Positions 47,401 to 59,400 of a stretch of DNA of 64,000 nucleotides are shown here, in pieces. The notes below the pieces were generated by a model. That model had not been told where the DNA came from and searched no databases. It saw only the letters and a program-made list of their open reading frames with translations. The position numbers were made by a program, and so were the translations under genes. Location: positions 5,861,743 through 5,925,742 of the forward strand of contig NC_088778.1 of the NCBI RefSeq assembly GCF_954871325.1. The letters are read 5' to 3'. Numbering within the stretch: the first letter of the stretch is position 1; every line of letters starts with the position of its first letter. This DNA comes from Gordionus sp. m RMFG-2023. Lineage: Eukaryota; Nematomorpha; Gordioida; Chordodea; Parachordodidae.

Positions 47401-50400
47401 TAGTATTAAATAAAAAATAACTCAATCAAAGTTGATGATTACTATAAAGCAAATTTTAAGGAAGAGATGGAATGAAACTAAGTTTCTCTGGAAAGCTTAA
47501 GTCAATTAGGTATTGGGATAAAACAAATTATTTAATTTAAAAAGAATTAATATATAGAAAATATTTATATTAAATTGTGATGTAAATAAGCATAATTTAA
47601 TTTTTTTTTCATTAAATTTAATTCAAACAAAATTAACCAATAATATTAGGAGTTTCTACGAATGTCGGTAATTCGCTCTTCTATCGCCTTATATGTATAA
47701 GTTTATAATTGAAGCTATACTTATTTTAAGATGAGAGTTTGGCTGATGCATAATGTTATATTTCATTTAAGTATAAGGTCCATACTGGAGCATTTACTAA
47801 GGGGATTTTTTTTTGTTTAACGTTATTGGCATATCACATGTAAAAAATAAACAAGAATGAAGTAACATCATTTTTGATTAATTATGTTGTAATATAGTGA
47901 TATAACAACATTATATTAAATAAAGATCTAACTTTCCTTCTTCTTTCATTTATTAAATAAAGTCAGATTCCCCGATAGCGGTTTCGCTAACGAATCGGAT
48001 ACTGAATTATTTAGTCTCGATTTGAACATAGATCCCAAAAACTCTTCCAGATATTTACTCACCATCTCTGTAGGCAAGCTCACTCTCCCAAACAGGGACA
48101 TCTACGATGTCAATGCCACGCCTAGGAATCTAAAACTTTACAATGCCTACTTGAAGTACATGACAAACATTGGAAATTTGTTGTTATCGAACAGTCAACA
48201 CGTTTCCAAAAAATTTGACTCACAAGAGAAGGAGAAAAAATTGAGTTATATAGACATTAATAAGACTCACGATTTGCTGAACGAAGAAGATCGACAGAAA
48301 CAGATGGGTGATCAACTCAAAAACGTTATGTCGAACGTTCTGGAATTCGAGAGAATTATCGCTAACGTAAAAAAATAAATACATTATTAATTTAAATACA
48401 TATGTATGTCAAGCCCCCCTTCCCCGCTATAACGCCGTTAATTTTATTCTAGTTAGTAACCCCCTTAAAAAATATTTATTTTTTTTAACTTAAACTTCTT
48501 GTCATAATTTTTGCTCGTAATTCTGAACAGAGAAAGCAAAATAAGATTTTGAATATGTTATTCTCATTTTTTTTAGTCTAAAAATCACATTTCTATTTAG
48601 ACAATTATTTATAATTTTTTAGATTCAAAAATATATATAAATATGCACCCTATAAGCAAATCTATATTTTTAAAAAACCAAAAAAATAGTGTGCATTCTG
48701 TTTTTCCAAATAGAGGTAAAGCTAAGCTTTGGTCCTTTTTTAAGAAAAAATTGTTTTTATCTTTATTATTTTAAAATAATATTTTGGTAAATTCATGAAG
48801 GAATGTTAGTATATAAGAATGTTTGAAATCCCATAGATTGTAAATTAGTTTTAAGCAAATATAAAATGATGTTTAGTTGGTTTGAGTGTTAAAAAGAGTT
48901 TGTTTTTTTTGACTTGATGAAACTTGCGCGTATAGCGATATTTATAAATTATTTTTGATTTAATTGACAAAAGGTAACAATACATTTTTTTTTGCTTTCG
49001 CATTATTTAAAATTACAATCTGATTTATGTTATATATCAAATATAATACATTATACCCATTTTAATTCAGATCACTCCACCACTGAAAACTCTTTACACT
49101 TTTGACGAATCGCGATATGTCGTAATGTCGCTGAAAGAGTTGGACGAAAAATTTGATTTCGTAAGTTTTTTTTAAAAATAAAAGATTTTTTTTAGAACTT
49201 TTTTTTAAAGCTGGACACACTTACTTAGTTTATTGTTTATAAATTTTATAAACTATCATTCAATAATTTATTTTACCATTTTAATCGGCCAAATTTGACA
49301 ACCACAAGAAAAATCAAACGATTTAACAACTGATTTGAGTCTATAAAATATTTTAGATGTATCAAAATCTTTTATTATCGTTTTATTAATGTTGTATTTA
49401 ATTCGAATCCTGTTAATATAAGAATTTTTAATATTATTAACGAAATGTCTATTGCATTTAAAAACTTTATAAGCTAGATCAGCTGTTAGGTCAGGTCGTA
49501 ACGCTTCTCTACTACGATTTCCGCCTAAATTTTTTTAATGGAAAAGGATATCAGGGTAATGAAAATGAAAAGGATAAGTGCTATAGAGTGGGGACAAAAT
49601 ATTTGAGTAGAAATTTAAATGAAATTTTTTTATGTTAACGATTCAAAACTAACTGACAAACCAACAAATAATCATCATAAAGGAAATTTAAAATATTCAA
49701 TTATCACATAGATGAATTGGACAAGATACGCAAATCAAATTTTTGGACCTCATAATCTATCCTTATCTCCCGATCACCCTTTTTGGGTCAGGTCCTTGCC
49801 CTACATGGAAAAGCTAACTATTCTTGTCAAGCGTTATTTAAATGATCCAAAATTGTCTAAGTAAAGTATTTTATTAACAATATGAAAATTATAAAATATA
49901 TTTTCTAAAATGGGTATTCGATATTACTCTCCATTACAATGCGTAACAAAAATCCAGAATAATTAAAAGCATTTATAGTAGTGTTAAGTAATGCGGTGAG
50001 ACAATTTGCTTCAAAAAAATCAGCTGTGACATCGCTTAGCGATACTCAGCGCGTTTCCTAACCTTCATCGCGGCTACTATAAACGAGGTCTTACCCACTA
50101 ATTTTCGTATTTTTATATTTTTTTAAAAGAATATTCACAATTTAAATAATAAAAAAACAATCATGTTAAAACTATATCTAAATATATACTCTTAAAAATA
50201 CCAGAGTATTAAACGACTACATAATGTGGCACCGGACAAAACCACTCACAAATTACCTATCGCAAAATTACAGGGATGCCTTTGGCCCGGTTCAAAGGGC
50301 GAATAATAAAGAAGATTACGAAGAATTGCCGGTTTGGAAAAAATGCCTCAAGGAATGGCCTAAATTCATGCAGTTCCCGCTCAGTTCCCTATATCTGAGA

Positions 50401-53400
50401 TCTAATTTTAATTCCAAGGATAAAGCTAAAGTAAAAATATTTATTACTAATCACGAATTTCATAACCAAATTTTGATTTTTAGGTGGAAGGGATGGTTGA
50501 TTTGATAAAGGTGGCTTATAAAGAACGCTTAAAAAATCTTGATTGGATGGATGAACTCACGAAGATTAAATCTATGGAAAAGGTTTATTTTAAAAAAAAA
50601 ATCTTTAAAAAGTATAATTTTAGTAAAATTTTATTTTTATAGATAATAATGGCCATTTAAGATATTTACGACCCAGGCAATTTTTTTAAAAAATATTCTG
50701 ACTACTTAAAAATGAGGGAAATTTTTTTTCCTTAGTACAAAACATAAATAAGCCTTAATTTTTAATTTCATACAGAAATTTTCTTTTTCCTAAAATTCCC
50801 ATATATAATCTGATGGGGGGAAAAAAATGATAAACGAAGATAATACCGAAATTAAATTAAATTTAAAAAATCTTGGATAATATATTTTTAAGATTAATTT
50901 TAATGAATCCCCTGAAGATTTGAGGTCACGATAAGCATTTATGTAAAATTGATTTTAAACACGTATCGGGTCATATAGACCCCACCAAGTTAGTTAAAGG
51001 GTTAAATTTTATTTCAAATAGATAATTCATATATCGAATATTTAATAGTTGTTATAAGATACTCTTTAAAATGGATCTAGATTCAGATGCATCGGTTAAA
51101 AATGGATCTAGATAAAGATACACCATTTAAAAACGTATCTACATACAGATACAAATTTTATCATACTTATATATAAAATTCACCATTGTTCTCGAATAAA
51201 AACTCTTATTATGAGAGCCAGGCGCGTACGTGGGAATTTGGTCTGGGGTAGGGGGGAAGGGGATAATAAATTTTTTTAAAAAATATTGTTTTTTAAAAAT
51301 ATCAAGCATAAATTTATTAGGACTAATAACTATTTCTAATTCACAATTTTAAATTTATGTGAATTATAAAAAAATTATATGTAAAGAAATCACCTAAATG
51401 ACCCAAAATAAAAATTTGATTAAGAATAATTGTATTTTGTATGTTATATATTTACAATGTAAAATCCAATCTTCGTTGGGATTGAGCTAATTTTTCAATT
51501 ATCTCATCCTTGCTTGTCGTCAAATCCCTATGAATATTCAAAAGATCCAAACCTTTCAATCTACTTTCAGATGTTGTACTTCTTGGTATGTTTTTCGGAG
51601 ACCTGCAGGCCCAGCCCCCGGGCCGGACAGTATTTTAATTTTTTTTAAAAACACCCAGGCCGGGCTGTATTTTTTAAAAAAGCCTATATTTGAAATCGTA
51701 ATTATTAGCTATAAAAATCAAAAATAAATATAATTTATTTTAAAAAAATCCGTGCCGGGCCTGAAAATTTTATTTTTAAAAAAGCCGGGCCGGGCCTGAA
51801 AATTTTTTAAAAAAAGCCGAGCCGGGCTTAAAATTTAAAAAAAGCCGGGCCTGGACTGAAATTTTTTTAAAAAAACCCAGGCCGGGCCTTAAAAAATCTC
51901 TAAAAAAAATCCGGGCCGTGCCCTGCAAATGGTACTTCTGCAGGCCTCTGTTATTCTTCTTAAAAAAGAGAGTGTTCTCTCATTAGTTTACTAATGGGAA
52001 GAGTTTATAAACCCTTTTATTATTCAGCTAGTAAGACATCATAAGATACTTTAACATCTTCATGATAAATATCTAACAAATATTTTTTTTTAATCACCAT
52101 CTGAAAAAGGTTGGGAAGGCTTTTGTGGAAGTAATATTTGCAGATTAGTCAGTGCTGCATGATGAATCAAAAATTCATTTATTTGGGTTATAAATATATC
52201 TGTATCTAAGATATACTCTTCTACTGATCCTGTATTAATGTTTTAACGATGAGCTTGTCTTACTACAAGTCGAGGGAGACAAATTAAACACGTATAGCTC
52301 TGCTTTTGACTCAACAATAAAATATGAAATTCTTCATCAAGATTAGCCCTAATTTCCTTGAGTTCTGATAAAATGCTCTCCTCTATTCTCATCTTCTTAA
52401 TCAAGTCAATGTCATGTTTTTGAAAAATAATATTTAAAATAGTTGTATAATTAAATAAAACATTCTAATGAGAAATAAAATTTGGAATAAGCATTGAATC
52501 CAATAATTTTCTTGCTTCTGAAGAAATATATCTTTCAGGCCATTGTGACTCTCTGCCCCACCCACCCCCCCCCCCGCTGCGCCTGATGAGAGCACAAAAT
52601 ATGTAAACAAGATAATAATAAAAATATGTCAACATTCCTATTTTTAGCATTGTTACGAACAAATTCACCTTTAAATTTATTTTAAAAAATTTTTACATTA
52701 AACTTATAATTTATTCATTAAAAGTCAGGGGAATATCAATAAAATTATTTTAATGAATTCTAAAAATTTATTTCCATAAAATAGTTGATACATCAATTGT
52801 ATTGTTTTTTAATAAATAATGGGTGTCATAGGATTTATATATTACTCTATAGTTTGAACAAATTGAGCGTTTGTTTGCAGTAAGTTTTTAAACGTACATA
52901 ATAAAAAAATATCCTCACAATCTTGGACTGATATTTATAGATTTAAATTGGGGAAAAAAAATATAACATTTATAGCGGCGCGTACGCGGGGGGGGGGGGG
53001 GGGGGATAATAAATTTTTTTAAGAAATAATATTTTTAATTAAAAATACTAAGCATAAATTTACTAGGATTAATAACTTTTCTAATACACAATTTTAAACT
53101 AATGTGAATTAAAAAAATTATATATATAAACCGGCATTTAAATGTGAATCATAAAATATAAAGTGAATATAACCCACGATATGAATCACTTAAATGACCC
53201 AAAATTGAAATTTGAATTTTTTGAGCTTTTAAAATATATAAAGTATAAAAAATTTAAATGTTGTAAATATAAATTAATACACAAAAAGTTTCTTGGGAAT
53301 AATTGTATTTTGTATGTTTTGAGCTAATTTTTCAATTATCAATCCTTGCTTGGCGTTAAATGTCTATGAATATTCAAAAGATCCAAATCATTCAATCTAC

Positions 53401-56400
53401 TTTCAGATGTTGTATTTCATAGGTATGTTTTTCACAGACTTGCAGGCCCGGCCTTCGAATTTTAATTTTTTTAAATATACCCGGGCCGGGCTCGTAATTT
53501 TTTTTTAAAAAAACACCCGGGCTGGGCCTGAAAATTTTTTAAGAAAAAATATCCGAGCCGAGTTGTATATTTTAAAACCAAATATTTGAAATCGCCATTA
53601 TTAGCTATAAATATCAAAAATAAATATAATTTATTTTAAAAAATTCGGGCTGGGCTAGCCGGGCCGGGCCTGAAAATTTTTTTAAAAAAAACCCGGGCCG
53701 GAAAAAATTTTTAAAAAAATCTGGGCCTGGTCCTGCAAATGGTACCTCTGCAAGGCTCTGTTATTCTTCTTAAAAAAGTGAATGTTCTCTCATTAGTTTA
53801 CTAAAGAGCTGCTAATATATATATAACCATTTTAATAATTGGGAGTATAATCTAAAATGTGTTTGAAATAAAAAGCATCCATAGCATTTTTTGGGACTGT
53901 ATCAACCATAGTTAATCTTTTAATCATAGTTATTCAGCTAAGCATCATAAGATATTTTAACATCTTCATGATAAAAATATAACAAATATTTACATTTTTT
54001 TCTATCACCATATGAAAAAGGTTGGGAGAGGGGACATTTGTTTTATAATACTCTTCTACTGATCCTATATTAATGTTTTGATGATGAGCTTGCTTGCTGC
54101 AAGTCGAGGGGGACAAATATTTAACACGTATAGCTCTGCTTTTGACTCAACAATAACATATAAAATATGAAATTCTTCAACAACACTAGCTCTATTTCCT
54201 TGAGTTCTAATAAAATGCTCTCCGCTATTCTCATCTTCTTAATCAAGTCAATGTTATGTTTTTGAAAAGTATTACATAAAATAGTTGTATAATTAAATAA
54301 TACATTCTAATGAGAAAATAAATTTGGAATAAGTATTGAAACCAATAATTTTCTTGCTTCTGAGGAAATATTTCTTTCAAGCCATTGTGATATTTCAGTA
54401 ATAGCATTAATAATCAGCTCTTCTAACTCCAAAATAGCTGTTACTGTGGCGGAGACTCGATCTCGTTGGACAAGCTTGCAATTTTTTTCTCCCTGTTGGA
54501 CAAGGAGTTTCAGAGATAATTATTATTTTATTAGAAATTTAGATAAATATTACGCCACTAAAATTTGAAAATAATAGGTAAATTACACCAAGGAAAACTT
54601 GAAATCGAAATTGATTGATAAAATAACTTAGTAGATGAATGTGATAAATAAATGTAATTAAATATATATATATATATATATATGTATATATGAGATAAGA
54701 ATAAATATTAACAAATATAAATTAATATTAACAATAATATTTTTGAAAAATATAATCCGGCATCTGCATTTTCTGGCTTTGGGGGGGATTTGCCCCCTGC
54801 CCCCCCCCCCGCTGCGTACGCGCCTGATTTATAGTAATAAGATATTCTACTTTATTTTTTAATAGTCTTTTATTTATAACTAGCTGATAACCCGTCAAGA
54901 ATGACGGGTAATAACACATTTATCCTTTATTTGATTATGGAATCAACTTATCTTACATGAGTTAAGAAATTTACTTTTATTTTGATTATGTTAGTCAAGT
55001 ATATATTTAGTATCTTCATTATACAAATAATTTGATCATATTTGTAGATTTTCAATATATCTATATTACATAATTTCTAGTAAAATTGTCTTTAAATGCC
55101 AAATTAAAAATATTTTCTACATTTGTAGTTGAAAAAATGTAATCTTGCTAGATGAGGGTAATAATAAATGGAAAATAAGGTATACAAAAACCCTCATCTA
55201 ACAAGATTACATTTTTTTTGGTCTTAAACTCCAATTAGAAATTTTTAAACATAATTATACCTGTTTTTTAGGAACATTTTTACTATAAGCTCTTTTTAGA
55301 GCCATCGATATTTTTAAAATATACATTCACTTTTAATATATATATATTCATTTTTTTATTTTTTATATTTTGTTTACATGTTTTAAAGATAAATGAATAA
55401 TACAATTTTAGCATTAAAAAAAAAATTGTAAATAATATTAAAAATTTTAACAAAATTAATAAATATAATTAGGTTGATTCGCTGAAATCCAAAATAGGTT
55501 ATCCTGAATACGTAGTAGATCCCGTTGAATTGGACCAAGATTATCAAGGAGTATATAAATAAAATGCAGCTTACAAAAATTTAGTATACTATATCAATAT
55601 TAGATCATTGTTTGTGTTTAGTGTTTCTTAAACGGCTCTATTTTAGCCGATTTTTAAATATAGCTATCCCGATATTTTATCCAGAAAAATATTACATAAG
55701 AGCCTTATTTTGCTTAGATGGCACAAAGATTTGGATATCTATTAAACAAAAAATCTAGAGGTTTAGTAAATATGAGTAAAAAACGTCTCAAATCGAGCTA
55801 TTTAGCAACACTATTTGAGGGGAGACTGGGGGTTTGGGGCTCACCTTGATAAGTTCTATACTTTCAAGATAAATAGAGTCTATAAAAATAATTCCCAGGA
55901 AAAAATCTCCTTTTTTTTCCTGCTATTAAAAATTACAAATTTAATAAAATAGGAGAAAAATTCCCAATAAATATATCCGTGGAATAAAAATCCTCAAATA
56001 ATACATTTAAAAATTTTAAGAAAATCAATTCCGGAGAATTATTCTCTAAGAATTATTATTGGGGATATTTTTCCCGGGGAATTTTTTTTTTTGGGGAATT
56101 ATTTTCCGCATACCGTTTCAATTAAAATAAAATATAATGCAATAATTAATAAAAACCAACCAACATCAATGCTATTTAAAATCATATTAATTTGTTTTAT
56201 AATTCTGTAAAATTATCAGACTAAAAAAAATAGGATGCAAACTTTCCTAAAATCTTTTTATTGAGATATTTAACGCTTTCGATAATATACCTTTATAAAA
56301 ATTAAAAATAATAAATATTTTTCAAATCCTTATATCACTTTTGGTTAAAATTTATTTATTAATCCTAAAAAATTAGTGAAATAAGGAACACACCCTAAAA

Positions 56401-59400
56401 TTTTGTCTTACATATACCGGTCTTCCAATTAAATTTAATTTTAGAAAATTAATCCAATATTTTTTTTGTATATTAATTATAAATATTATTTTCATTTTCT
56501 CCTTTATAATTATTTTATATAAAAAAAAAGCTAGATATGAGAGGTGACACTTTCTTTAAAAATTTCTTTCGCCAAAAAAGGGTAAACGAAGTAAACGTGA
56601 TCAATAGAGTTTTTAGGCCTGTCGATAAGAAACGGTAAGAACAATATTTTAATTTTTTTTTTAAAAATATATTTTTTATTAGATAATTATTCATACACAA
56701 GATAACTGTATATAATTTCGTAATGGGGTATAAAATCCACTGTGATTTGGAGTTCTGAAGGAATTTTTTAAATTTGGAAAATTTGATTTGATTATGAAAA
56801 AATCTATATAAAAATGAATATAAGTTTAAGTGTGGTTTCAAATGTTTACGACACAATTGTTTGAAATTCTCAGTGTGGATACTTATTCCATATGGGATGG
56901 AATATATTTCTGGTCAAATCAGATTTTCGAAATTTAAAAATCGTCTTCAACAAATTATTTAAAATTAAAAGGGATTAAAAAAATTCCCATGGATTCAATA
57001 TCCCAATACGATATTTGTAAATAATTATGTATAAAAAAATTCATTCCCACTTATGCTATATACACAAAAATAATTCTTTGAAATATTTATTTTTTAACGG
57101 TATTCATTATTCCAGAAAAAAAAATTGGGGAAAGGATGAAAACTACATCCGAGGAAGAATAAGCTTTCCCGTTAGGAGTTTTTGAGTTACAAAATATAGA
57201 TTTTTTTTCAATATGTAAAAATTATATAAATTATTGCAACTAGAGATGCAATAAGCGGATTTTTAGCCCACAAGCCTGCCCGTCTTTTAAAAAATTTAAC
57301 CAGCCCGCTCAACCCGCCCTTAGTTAATAAAAAATATACCCGCCCACCAATTTATAAAATTCTTTACCCACCCGTTCATTAACCCACGCCACACTATAAA
57401 ATTTAAATATAAGCTCATTCTTTCAATTTTTTTAATATCTTATAAAATAAAAAATGATTTAGTTTCAGCGGTTCATGCCTAAAAAAAAAGTTTTATAATT
57501 TTGAAAATTGCTATATTAAGCATAAAATAAAATATTCCATTTAAATTAGGGATAAGGAATTTATTTGATCTAATAAAATATTTATGAAATAATATAAAAT
57601 ATACTTAAAACCTTTCCAGCCATGCTAATTCCTCGTTCAGAAGAAGCACTGGTTGCTGGAATTTCCAATATTTTTCTAGCAAATCTTGATAGCTTTGTTA
57701 AAATTTTTTCTTGTCGTTTCCATCAAAATAGGATATGAATTTATATACAATTAATTATATTTTTTATATATAATAGGTGGTTTTTACCTCCTCACTCCGT
57801 TAACGCATATTACTATCCTTCCAAAAATGAAATAGGTTTTCATCGTTTTAAATATATATAAAAAAAATTTAAATAAATGGCACATTTTATATATGTATAT
57901 TATATATATAATACAAGTGTTTTTGGCTGGAATTTTGCGAAAACCGTACTATGATAAAGCCTATCCAGAGTAAAAATTACATATATGTATATACTAAATA
58001 AATATATTATTCATTTTATAGCCCATATCTTTTTGGAGCTATAGGATCCATTATATCTCATGAAATAACACATGGTTTTGATGATAATGGTAAATATTAT
58101 GTTAAAAAAATATATATAAAGGCAAAAGGAAAAAGTAAGGTAGGAAAGAATATTAAAGGTAAGGTATGGTAGGGTAAGATAAGGTAAGGTTAGAGTTTGG
58201 TTAGATGAGGAAATAACCCATTTAATTACTCACGTTTTTCCCACCTAATGAGATATAATAATAATAATAACTGAAATTGACAATTTATAGGTAGGAAATT
58301 CGATAAAGATGGGAACTGGAACCTGTGGTGGACCAACAAATCAATAGTATCTTTCGTCGACAAAACGAATTGTTATAAAGATCAATATTCAGATTACTCG
58401 ATTAATGGCCATAAGGTTTATCTTCTCTCATATAGATAGAATAAAAGCGATCTGTTTTAGGATTATTTCATATTTTTTGCCTTTGAGAGTTATATATTTT
58501 TTTTGTCTTGTTGTTTACAAAACAACGTTTAAAATATTCCAAGTTCGGACTTAATGTTCACCATATGAAATACGAATTTAATTTGTATATAATGTAGCGT
58601 GTGGCCGGTGAATAAATATTTTTCATATTATTAATATTTCTAATATATAACAGTATAATATCTATAACTATAATATATATTATGTAACTCATAAAATATT
58701 TAAAGCTGAACGGCAAACTAGCATTAGGAGACAATATAGCAGATAATGGTGGGGTCGCCATATCATTACAAGTTAATTTTATTTATTCGTGAAGCAAATT
58801 ATCAATAATTGATTAAAATTATAAAAACAATAATATTATAATATTAGTAAAAAATAAACATTAGAGTTTAATGGTCTAGGAAAAATCTACAGGGTTTTCT
58901 ATAACACCATGCTGATAAAAATCCCAATCTTATAAGAACCAGACTCATCAAAACTACAGGCTCATATGAACCCCGGTCTCCCCTAGTATATTAAGTTAGA
59001 ATGGTTCAGTTTATATTAGCTACAATAAGCTTACTATAATATATATAATCATAAAATAAATAAAAGGGGAATAAATCTTAATCCCTCCGTTTTCAAATAT
59101 TTTTAAATAACGGATCAACACAAACCAAGGCCAAATATCGCGTTCCAATCCCCTCTTATTTCATTATAATAGTGCTTACAAATTAAGCAAAAGCGTTTAG
59201 CCATCTGTTTTTCTTATTTTGATTTTAACGCAAAATAAAAAGTTTTTCAACATAGTGGATAACATTAGATATCCATTATTAAAAGGACACCAAAAAAAAC
59301 CAAAACGATTCCATTTCTTAAGCACTATAATAATAACAATTTTTTTTTTATAACCCAGTATTTTATTTTTTCGATATAAATTTTAATACTTTTATGAAAC

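Larger units (their letters stand above)
51219..52585 (-). mobile_element. hAT element 1 in intron 8 of copy B, 1367 bp
   Basis: Ends are CAGGCGCGTACGTGGG on the left and, inverted, CAGGCGCAGCGGGGGG on the right, inside a perfect 8-bp target duplication ATGAGAGC (51211-51218 and 52586-52593). It contains a GGGCC-rich inner element (51596-51950) and a minus-strand transposase relic (52095-52545). Element 2 (52976-54826) has the same layout. Together they account for most of the growth of intron 8 from 488 bp in copy A to 4.9 kb. Confidence 0.92.
52976..54826 (-). mobile_element. hAT element 2 in intron 8 of copy B, 1851 bp
   Basis: The left end is cggcGCGTACGCGGGG and the right end, inverted, is CAGGCGCGTACGCAGC followed by a poly-G run, inside a perfect 8-bp target duplication ATTTATAG (52968-52975 and 54827-54834). 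It is similar to element 1 over most of its length, including the nested GGGCC array and the transposase relic, but retains about 480 bp more near its right end. It is a separate insertion, not a local copy of element 1, because the two target sites differ. Confidence 0.92.

Noticed and set aside
56515-56856. 113-codon minus-strand open frame
   Set aside because: Lies opposite M13 exon 10 and its intron; no domain and no support in copy A.
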